Source: an uncultured Porphyromonadaceae bacterium (GTDB lineage: Bacteria > Bacteroidota > Bacteroidia > Bacteroidales > Muribaculaceae). Taken from it: a stretch of 7,154 nt of DNA. Both the position numbers and the translations under genes were made by a program. The stretch lies in the NCBI GenBank assembly GCA_900555165.1, contig USKE01000118.1, positions 1 through 7,154 on the forward strand, given 5' to 3'. Positions 1 through 6,073 of this stretch are shown one piece after another (the first letter of the stretch is position 1; the number at the start of each line of letters is the position of its first letter). Under the pieces are notes generated by a model, which saw only the letters and a program-made list of their open reading frames with translations, was not told the DNA's origin and did no database searches.

Positions 1-2502
1 ATCACCAACATGGGCCCCGCGGTTGCCGCCGATCCCCCCTACCGATGAATTGGCGGTGAGGATGCCTGAGAAGGCCGAGGTCTTGACCGACGATGAGGTG
101 CGCAGGTCACCGGCGATACCGCCGGCCGAGGCCTCGGGCAGGTTGATGTCGGCACCGGCCACGAAACAGCCGTTGACTGCCGAACTGTTGGTGAGGATGC
201 CGCCTACAGAGCCGAATGTGCCGTCAAACTCCTCGCCTGTGGCCTTGAGGCCGTAGATGTGGATATTGTCGACTGTGATGCCCATGCCGTTGGCCACCAC
301 CACGCCGGCGGCGGAGCCGCTTGCAAGGTCAAGCACGGGGTCGGTGAATATGATGTCTTTTACAACGGCGCCCATCGACGCGGTTCCGAGCATGGCCTGG
401 TACTGGGCGTGGCCGGTGGTGAAGTTGGCCACAGTGTGCCCGTCGCCATCAAGTGTGCCCGAGAAACCCTCGACCGGCTTGAAAGAGAAACCTGTGCCGT
501 CGATATCGGCGGCAAGTTTGTATGATGCAGTGAGGGCGCTCTTCATCTGCTGGAGGTCGGCGATGGTGGCGATGAGATACGGATTCCCGGGTGTGCCTTC
601 GCCGCCCTGGAACTTGTTGAGAGGCAGGTCATATAGGCGCTGGGTGTAAGAGTCAGTGCCGTCGGCGTAGAGCAGGTGCAGGGTGGGTGTCGAGCCGCTG
701 TTGAGCACGCTGATGTTCATCAGGGCACCGCCGGCCTCATCGGGTCCGGCTTCGAAAATCGGTGCCGATTTGGCGTCGGCGATAAGGAGCACTTCGTCGG
801 CGGCAGTCGAACCGGCGGCTTTCTGACGCTTTACGAGCACGAGGTATTCCATGTCGGCATCGGTGTCGAACAGATAGGGGTCGAGTGTGCTGGCGCTGAT
901 GTAGACCTGGGCGTACTGCACGTTCCGGCCGATGTTAAGCTCGTCTACATGATCCATCTCGCCCTCAGGCGTAATCCAGCCCACGAGTTCCACGGTATTC
1001 CCCTCGGCGTCTTCGAGATGGTCACCGAGGCTTACGGCATACATGGGGCGCCCGGCCAGGGCCACGCGGTCGAAACCGGTGGTGAGGCTGTAGCCGCCGA
1101 CGGTCAGGGGAAGATCCACCACGGTCTGTCCTGTCACAAGGTCAACGATGTGGAACAGGGTATTGTCTTCCTTGATGAAGAGAGCCTGGGCGTGCTCGCC
1201 TTTGATGTCGGAGAGTGTGGCCATGTAGTTGGCGTTCTCGTCGATTGTGAGGGTCTTCTGTCCGTTCAGGTCATATACGTAATATGAACGTATGGGGTTG
1301 TCGAGGTCGGCCGAGGGCACGTCAAGCACGGTAACCACGAAGGCCGGGGTGCCGTCTGCCGTATAGTCGGTGAAGTTGACATCGTCGGTATAGCGCAGCA
1401 GGCCCACTCCGTAATATTTGGCGATATTGCCGTCAGAAGGCATTTCAGTGGGTATTGATACCGACCACTCCTTGTTGGTGACGGTTGAGGTGGCCGAGGG
1501 CATCGTGTAGACATCTACGGTGAGACTGTTGTCGGGTGTTACCGAGGGCTCGGCCATCAGGTCATCTGAATTCACCCAGAATGATTTCTCATACTTGCTG
1601 AAAATCAGAGCAGGTTTGCCGTCGGCAGTTGTGCTGAGCATGAAGAACGGGGTGTTGTCCTGGTTGCCGGGGATGTTGTTCCACGGCAGTTCAAGCTCGA
1701 GTACTGACACCGGGCCGCCGCTGTAGCCGGCTTTCTTGTAGGTGGTGAGCTTATATTTATAGGCGTTGCTGAACTCCTCGAACGACTCGTAGTCGTCAGC
1801 CGATCCGGGCTGTTCCGAATCCATCACGGTCATGAGGAAATCCTCGGAGAATTTCGAAGTGGCGTAGTTGACGGCGTCGACCACATAGCCTGAAAACTCC
1901 GTCACCACAGGCGTGTTGCCCGATTCATCGGGGGTGGCGCCTATGGAATAGACTTTTGTGTGCGAGTTCACCGTATAATCCGGTGTGTTGCAGAAGACGG
2001 TGACCAGCAGCTCGTAGTTGTTGTCGAAATTGAAGAATTTCTGTGAGAGGTTCATGTCAAGCTGCACGTCTGCGACGCGTGTCTCGCCTTCGGCCAGGGT
2101 GCAGACATCCTTGACCTTGCCGATCTCCTGGCAGAGGTTGTCGTAGACTGTGATCTCGAACCCTGTGGTGAGTTTCTGGGTGGCCATGCCGCCGGGGAGT
2201 TCGACTTCCTCGTAGGTTTTGTTGAAGGTGGCATACCATACGTTGCCGTCCGGGGCGAGCAGCCAGGTAAAGTCTTCGCCTGCGGGGAGCACATGCGACG
2301 GCGCCACGGAGGCCAGACGGGCCTGTGCCCCGTTCTTGAGCACGGGGGTGCCCGAAACGCCGGGTGTGAACGAGCGCAGCTGCGGCACTCCGGCAAACTT
2401 GGCGAACCGGTCGGGCATGGTGTAGTTGCCCGCAAAAGCCGATGCACTCACAGCCATGACCGATGCGGCCGCGACTGCTTTAGACAGTAATCTTTTTCTC
2501 AT
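1..2502 (-). CDS. Large secreted GLUG-repeat surface protein (3' end outside window)
   Basis: The frame is open from the ATG at 2502 to the window edge, giving 834 residues with no stop, so the C-terminus is missing. Residues 1-24 form a Sec signal peptide (MRKR start, hydrophobic core, SAFA before the likely cut ahead of Gly25); there is no lipobox. Residues about 25-630 are beta-rich and I do not recognise the domains. From about residue 633 there is a linker (GGEGTPGNPYLI) followed by a DLQQM segment, an AADIDGTGFSFKPV segment and SGTLDGDGHTV near 677-691. This is the usual lead-in to GLUG-type repeats (beta-helix surface proteins), and glycine-rich repeats with GGIL, GGIA and GGIGG follow to the edge. 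The role is probably that of an extracellular adhesin-like or binding protein; the ligand is unknown. A promoter lies just upstream, so it is probably not cotranscribed with btuB. A C-terminal sorting or anchor domain could lie outside the window. Confidence 0.85.
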   Translation of the reverse strand, partial: MRKRLLSKAVAAASVMAVSASAFAGNYTMPDRFAKFAGVPQLRSFTPGVSGTPVLKNGAQARLASVAPSHVLPAGEDFTWLLAPDGNVWYATFNKTYEEVELPGGMATQKLTTGFEITVYDNLCQEIGKVKDVCTLAEGETRVADVQLDMNLSQKFFNFDNNYELLVTVFCNTPDYTVNSHTKVYSIGATPDESGNTPVVTEFSGYVVDAVNYATSKFSEDFLMTVMDSEQPGSADDYESFEEFSNAYKYKLTTYKKAGYSGGPVSVLELELPWNNIPGNQDNTPFFMLSTTADGKPALIFSKYEKSFWVNSDDLMAEPSVTPDNSLTVDVYTMPSATSTVTNKEWSVSIPTEMPSDGNIAKYYGVGLLRYTDDVNFTDYTADGTPAFVVTVLDVPSADLDNPIRSYYVYDLNGQKTLTIDENANYMATLSDIKGEHAQALFIKEDNTLFHIVDLVTGQTVVDLPLTVGGYSLTTGFDRVALAGRPMYAVSLGDHLEDAEGNTVELVGWITPEGEMDHVDELNIGRNVQYAQVYISASTLDPYLFDTDADMEYLVLVKRQKAAGSTAADEVLLIADAKSAPIFEAGPDEAGGALMNISVLNSGSTPTLHLLYADGTDSYTQRLYDLPLNKFQGGEGTPGNPYLIATIADLQQMKSALTASYKLAADIDGTGFSFKPVEGFSGTLDGDGHTVANFTTGHAQYQAMLGTASMGAVVKDIIFTDPVLDLASGSAAGVVVANGMGITVDNIHIYGLKATGEEFDGTFGSVGGILTNSSAVNGCFVAGADINLPEASAGGIAGDLRTSSSVKTSAFSGILTANSSVGGIGGNRGAHVGD

Positions 2503-2557
2503 TGGTTATAGTGATAGATTGTGTAATTGCAGAGGGGGTTGATTTGATTAGGGTCTG

Positions 2558-2589
2558 CAAATTTAGGCAATTGCCAAATAATCTACAAC
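2558..2589 (-). promoter_or_regulatory. Bacteroidales-type promoter for the GLUG-repeat gene
   Basis: On the minus strand there is GTTG (2589-2586), a 20-nt spacer, then TAAATTTG (2565-2558). This matches the Bacteroidetes primary sigma consensus, a TTTG-like -33 box and TAnnTTTG -7 box separated by about 19-21 nt. Transcription would start a few bases below 2558, leaving a 5' leader of roughly 50 nt before the ATG at 2502. No Shine-Dalgarno sequence is seen before that ATG (TATAACCAATG), which is normal for this phylum. Confidence 0.7.
2566..2575. promoter_or_regulatory. Perfect 10-bp palindrome in the promoter spacer, possible operator
   Basis: GGCAATTGCC is a perfect palindrome lying between the -33 and -7 boxes and directly touching the -7 box. 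The flanks nearly extend it (TTT on one side, TAAA on the other, one base out of register). Its position would suit a repressor site. It is short enough that chance is a real alternative. Confidence 0.3.
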
Positions 2590-2651
2590 TTATTTAATGA
2601 TTATTAGGCTTTTTTCACAAAACCGGTGCCTTGCAGACAAAATATCACGAA

Positions 2652-2702
2652 AACAATGGGAACAACGGGAGTTATGGGAATTTTGGGAGTAATGGGAGGG
2701 GG
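2652..2702. repeat. 9-bp-periodic degenerate tandem repeat behind btuB
   Basis: On the plus strand five 9-mers each end in GGG: AACAATGGG, AACAACGGG, AGTTATGGG, AATTTTGGG and AGTAATGGG, followed by a partial unit (AGGGGG). The array begins 2 nt after the btuB stop codon. On the transcript strand it reads as (nnn)TCCCAn units. The period equals that of the array at 5965-6073 but the sequence is unrelated. The rest of the 202-nt gap holds only the promoter and palindrome listed separately; I see no convincing terminator with a U-tract. Confidence 0.75.
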
Positions 2703-2704
2703 TG

Positions 2705-4744
2705 TCAGCGGAAGAATTTGGGGGTGATTCCGATGAAGATCTCGAAATTGATGCCCGGCATGGGGCGCGAGAGCACCGAGAGATATTCTTCGTTGAACAG
2801 GTTGTTGACGGCGACCTTGAGCTGAAGGTCGAGGGGCTTGAACGACAGGTTCTTCTCAAGCGAGATGTTGCTCATGAAATAAGGGGGCAGGTGGCCCGAG
2901 AGGGTATAGTCGTTGCTCGACATGGTGAAACGCTCGGAATAATATGCCCATTTGTAAAGGAAACTCCACGAGCGCCATGACAGCCGCCCCGTCACCGAGG
3001 CCGAGTGGCGCGGCACGTAGGGGAGCTGTTTCCCCACCGACTGGTCAGCGGGCGACATCTTTTCGCCCCGGTTCACCGAGGGGGTACACGAGTATGAGCC
3101 GTTGAGGTCGATCTGCCAGTCGCGCCGGGGCGCCACGGCCAGGTTGGCCTTGGCCTCGATGCCGTAGGCATGCACCTCTTTCACGTTGCGCGGCGAGAAG
3201 AATCCCTTGGTGGTGGGGAGCCAGATAATCCAGTCGTCGATGTACGAGTCGAACCACGACAGCGAGCCGTCGAGCGAGAACACGCCGGCCTTGCCGATGT
3301 CGAACGACGCGCCGCAGTCGTATGTGAAACCATGCTCGCTGCGCAGGTCGGGGTTGCCGCCGGGCAGGAAATAGAGGTCGTTGAGCGATGGGAACCGGTA
3401 GTTACGCGACACCGAGGCGCGCAGCATCACGTTGCCGGCGCGCGATACGGTGCCGTCGATGAAGAACGCCGGAATCACGGGCGCCCAGCGGGTGCCGTAC
3501 ATGTCTTCGCGCATGACCACCGACAGCCCCAGGCGGTCGCAGGGCTGCCATTTGGCCGACACCGAGCCTGAAAGCTCTATGCGCCCTTTGTCGTAACCGA
3601 CCACGGCCTTGTTGCCGTCCTGCAGGATGATGTTCTTGTCCTGACTGCGCACCAGATGCTGGTGGGCCGAGACGTTGGCGGTGAAATACCATTGTTTCAC
3701 CGGGTTGTACTCCCCCTCGGCCTGCCCGTAGAAGGTGTTGACGCGCGAGCGCGAGCGTGTCATCGACGACCAGTTGCCCGGGGTGATCTCGCGGCGGTAG
3801 TCGTAAGCCATCCAGGTGTGAACGTAGCCGGCGCGCAGGCCGGTCTTCCAGGTGCGGCGGTTGTGGTCCCACGAGGCCATGGCGCGCAGTGTCTGCTCGC
3901 GCTGACGGTTCTCGAAGTCGGCCTCGTCGCCGTAGCCGGTGGTGAGCATGGGCAGCTCGCGGTTCGAGTTCAGATACCATGCGTTCAGGCCCAGGCGGTC
4001 GCCGCGCAGGGTGTTGTAATACACCTCCTGGAGTATGTGCAGGTCTTTGTACGAGCCGGAGCGGTTGCGCTCGGTGGGGTGGTACTGGCCTATGATGTTG
4101 TGGTCATCGTCGTAGATGTTGAGCTTTTTGTCGTGGTTAACGTACTTGAAGTCGTTGGGCGACGACGAGTAGACGGCGCGGGTCGATACCTGCCACCTGT
4201 CGCTGCCGTAGGTGAACCGCAGGAACTCGTCGAAGGTGCTGAACGAACCTATACCCTGCACGTACTGCATGTTCACCCCCTCGCCCACGTCGGGGGTGGT
4301 CGACAGTTTCACCAGGCCGCCGAGGCCGCCCCCGGTCTCGTTTACGCTCGACGTGCCGTGCAGCAGCGACGCGCGGTCGATGAAATATGAGGGGATGGTC
4401 GAGAAATCGGTCATGCCGAGCATGGGGTTGTTTATTCGCATGCCGTTCCATGTAACCTGGGTGTGGCTCGGCGACGTGCCGCGGAACGCCACGGTCGACA
4501 GCGTGGCGCGGCCGTAGCTCTTCACGAACACCGACGAGTTGTAGGTGAGTACGTCGGCCATGGAGAGGGCGATGTTCTCTTTCAGCGCGAGCGAGTCGAA
4601 CACGGTCTTCTGCACGCCGATGTCTTTCATCGGGCGGCGTCCGGTCACAGTTACTTCGCGCAGGTTGCGCCCACGCATGCTCTGTGCCGCGGCTGAGCCA
4701 ACCGTGAGAGTCATGACTGTGGCGATGAGTGCGATGCGTTTCAT
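2705..4744 (-). CDS. btuB: TonB-dependent outer-membrane receptor, BtuB-type cobalamin transporter
   Basis: The 679-residue protein is predicted to be an outer-membrane beta-barrel importing vitamin B12 or other corrinoids with energy from TonB-ExbBD. The signal peptide is residues 1-20 (AAA before Gln21). A TonB box, EVTVT, is at 30-34. The plug domain spans about 40-165 and includes the stretch FRGTSPSHTQVTWNGM, then INNPMLG, and ends with GGGLGGLVKLST. The remainder is barrel, with NNLFNEEYLSVLSRPMPG near the end and an aromatic, arginine-terminated last strand (GITPKFFR). It lacks the N-terminal carboxypeptidase-like domain of SusC-type receptors, and at 679 residues it is near the size of other BtuB-type proteins. 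The start codon is 7 nt beyond the btuG stop, so the two are almost surely cotranscribed and probably translationally coupled. Substrate assignment rests mainly on the btuG neighbour; the receptor family alone could also fit a siderophore or other ligand. Confidence 0.88.
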   Translation of the reverse strand: MKRIALIATVMTLTVGSAAAQSMRGRNLREVTVTGRRPMKDIGVQKTVFDSLALKENIALSMADVLTYNSSVFVKSYGRATLSTVAFRGTSPSHTQVTWNGMRINNPMLGMTDFSTIPSYFIDRASLLHGTSSVNETGGGLGGLVKLSTTPDVGEGVNMQYVQGIGSFSTFDEFLRFTYGSDRWQVSTRAVYSSSPNDFKYVNHDKKLNIYDDDHNIIGQYHPTERNRSGSYKDLHILQEVYYNTLRGDRLGLNAWYLNSNRELPMLTTGYGDEADFENRQREQTLRAMASWDHNRRTWKTGLRAGYVHTWMAYDYRREITPGNWSSMTRSRSRVNTFYGQAEGEYNPVKQWYFTANVSAHQHLVRSQDKNIILQDGNKAVVGYDKGRIELSGSVSAKWQPCDRLGLSVVMREDMYGTRWAPVIPAFFIDGTVSRAGNVMLRASVSRNYRFPSLNDLYFLPGGNPDLRSEHGFTYDCGASFDIGKAGVFSLDGSLSWFDSYIDDWIIWLPTTKGFFSPRNVKEVHAYGIEAKANLAVAPRRDWQIDLNGSYSCTPSVNRGEKMSPADQSVGKQLPYVPRHSASVTGRLSWRSWSFLYKWAYYSERFTMSSNDYTLSGHLPPYFMSNISLEKNLSFKPLDLQLKVAVNNLFNEEYLSVLSRPMPGINFEIFIGITPKFFR

Positions 4745-4751
4745 AAGTCTG

Positions 4752-5822
4752 TTATTTCCAGCAGAATGCGCCGGGGATTATCCCCACATAGAACTCGTCG
4801 ATCAGTTCGCCGCCGGGGGTGTAGCGGTAGATCATGCCCTGCTGCTGGTAGTCGATGGCATCGGCCACGTAGACCTCGCCGTTGCGGGGGTTGACCGTAA
4901 GCCCGTAATATTTGGTGTTGCGGAATGACAGGAACGGTCTGACGGGGAGGCGGTCGGCGTTGACGTCCATCTGCCAGATGTCGTTGTTGATCCAGTAGAG
5001 GGTGTCGCCGTGGCCGTTGAGCTGAACCTCAGAGGGGGCGTCGCCGAGGCGGAAACGGAACTGTTTCTCAACGGTGAACGTGGCCGGGTCGATGCGGTAC
5101 AGCGAGGGTGCCTCATAGCCATAGGGCGAGCCCTCGTAGCCGCCGTCGGTCACGGTCCACATCTTCATGTTGCAGTCCATCACCAGCGATGTAGGCTGTA
5201 TGCCGATTTCGAGCTGGTCCACCACCCGGTCGGTCTCGGTGTCGATCTTGATAATGCGGTTCTGGTAGCTCCAGCAGTTGCAGAACACATATTTGCCGTA
5301 GCTTACCATCTGTTCGGTCGAGCCGCTCTCCATTGTCATGCCGGGCACGGTGATGTAGCCTGTTATGCAGTAGCGGCGCGGGTCGACGATGAAGATGCGG
5401 TTATCCCATATCTGGGTGACGTATGCCTTGTTGTCGCTGACGAAATGGATGTAGCGCGGCGAGGTGAGTCCTTCGATGCGGCCGATCTCCTTGAACGTGT
5501 CGAGGTCGATGGCGAATATAACCTGCGAGTTGTTGACCACAATCCACCCCTTGTTGTCGTAGATGGTCATGGACTGGGCCACGTCGCCGAGTTTCATGCC
5601 GTTGGCGCGATAGAACACCTCGTTCTCCACATGGTTGGTGGCGGGGTCGTAGTACGACAGGGTGGCGTTTCCGTACTGGAAATTCCCCTCGTTGGTGATG
5701 AACAGCCCCTCGCCCGAGGCGTTGAAATCTTCAGAAGGGCCGTATTCCCACTCCATGCACCCGGTCAGGGCCGTGGCGGCGATGAGGGCAAGCAGGGTGG
5801 TAAGGTATTTTCTCAGGGTCAT
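4752..5822 (-). CDS. btuG: BtuG-type surface lipoprotein, YncE-like beta-propeller (DUF5074), cobalamin capture
   Basis: The 356-residue protein is predicted to sit on the outside of the outer membrane, bind corrinoids tightly and pass them to BtuB, as known for Bacteroides BtuG. I chose the ATG at 5822 because it gives a clean lipoprotein signal: MTLRKY, a hydrophobic core, then lipobox LTGC with the lipidated Cys at 22. In-frame TTG codons farther upstream only add an implausible extension that overlaps the leader hairpin. Acidic residues at +3 and +5 after Cys (CMEWEY) fit a Bacteroidetes surface-export signal. The rest is propeller blades with segments I recognise from BtuG: ITNEGNFQYGNATLSYYDP, GDVAQSM, SPRYIHF, CNCWSYQNRI, GIQPTSLVMD, TVTDGGYEGSPYGYEAPSLY, YWINNDIW, YYGLTV, VYVADAIDY and the C-terminal VGIIPGAFCWK. 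It lies directly ahead of btuB. Ligand range (B12 versus other corrinoids) cannot be read from the sequence. Confidence 0.9.
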   Translation of the reverse strand: MTLRKYLTTLLALIAATALTGCMEWEYGPSEDFNASGEGLFITNEGNFQYGNATLSYYDPATNHVENEVFYRANGMKLGDVAQSMTIYDNKGWIVVNNSQVIFAIDLDTFKEIGRIEGLTSPRYIHFVSDNKAYVTQIWDNRIFIVDPRRYCITGYITVPGMTMESGSTEQMVSYGKYVFCNCWSYQNRIIKIDTETDRVVDQLEIGIQPTSLVMDCNMKMWTVTDGGYEGSPYGYEAPSLYRIDPATFTVEKQFRFRLGDAPSEVQLNGHGDTLYWINNDIWQMDVNADRLPVRPFLSFRNTKYYGLTVNPRNGEVYVADAIDYQQQGMIYRYTPGGELIDEFYVGIIPGAFCWK

Positions 5823-5842
5823 GGCTGTGTGTGAGTGTGACA

Positions 5843-5897
5843 GTCCCCTGCAGAGGCCTGCGGCACCCAATAAGCCGCGTTGACCTCTGCCGGGGAC
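5843..5897 (-). promoter_or_regulatory. Nested hairpin in the btuG leader
   Basis: The arms at 5897-5884 (GTCCCCGGCAGAGG) and 5856-5843 (CCTCTGCAGGGGAC) pair over 14 bp with one mismatch. Inside them a second stem, GCGGC (5878-5874) with GCCGC (5864-5860), closes a 9-nt loop TTATTGGGT. The structure ends 20 nt before the btuG ATG, and the spacer is a CA-rich, probably unpaired stretch. There is no U-tract after it, so it is a poor classical terminator. It could be an attenuator, an mRNA-stability or processing element between the first gene and btuG, or a translation regulator. I see no cobalamin-riboswitch core in it. Confidence 0.6.
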
Positions 5898-5964
5898 AGG
5901 GCAGATAATATTAAAGGGAACTTGATGTTTCAGAGTGTGGTAACTGCTGTTTTAGAGTTTTTTG

Positions 5965-6073
5965 TTTAGGGCCTTTAGGGTTCTTAGGGTCTTTAGGGTC
6001 GTTAAGGACTTTAAAGACTTTAAAGACTTTAAAGACTTTAAAGACTTTAAAGACTTTAAAAACCTTAAAGACC
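5965..6073. repeat. 12-unit, 9-bp tandem array touching the stop codon of the upstream gene
   Basis: On the plus strand there are 12 consecutive 9-mers from 5965 to 6072. The core is five exact copies of TTTAAAGAC (6010-6054). Variants lie on both sides: TTTAAAAAC and CTTAAAGAC toward the gene, then GTTAAGGAC, TTTAGGGTC, CTTAGGGTC, TTTAGGGTT and TTTAGGGCC away from it. Divergence rises toward the distal end, where AAA becomes GGG. Positions 2-4 of every unit are TTA, which is TAA in the frame of the upstream gene; the gene's own stop (6076-6074) fits the same register. Between this array and the hairpin (about 5898-5964) I see no further feature or strong promoter. Confidence 0.9.

Noticed and set aside
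3656..4390. Long plus-strand open frame (244 codons) across btuB, and similar plus-strand frames across btuG and the GLUG gene
   Set aside because: They are antisense shadows in GC-rich coding DNA, with biased valine, alanine and arginine composition and no recognisable domain. The minus-strand proteins are clear family members.
2705..4744. SusC/SusD-type glycan utilisation locus
   Set aside because: The receptor has no N-terminal carboxypeptidase-like domain, there is no SusD-like gene, and the lipoprotein neighbour is a BtuG-type propeller.
5823..5870. Upstream start for btuG at TTG 5870, adding 16 residues
   Set aside because: It would place a glycine- and histidine-rich extension in front of a perfect lipoprotein signal peptide and run through one arm of the leader hairpin. 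The ATG at 5822 gives the normal signal.
5843..5897. Rho-independent terminator
   Set aside because: The stem is strong but neither strand has a T-run immediately after it.
5823..5960. Cobalamin riboswitch ahead of btuG
   Set aside because: The gap has a strong hairpin and a GGGGACTGTCACA stretch, but I find neither the GGGAA...GGTGnAA core nor a proper GCCACTG-type B12 box. A riboswitch for this locus more likely lies upstream of the window.
5965..6073. CRISPR array
   Set aside because: The units are 9 bp with no spacers; this is a simple tandem repeat.
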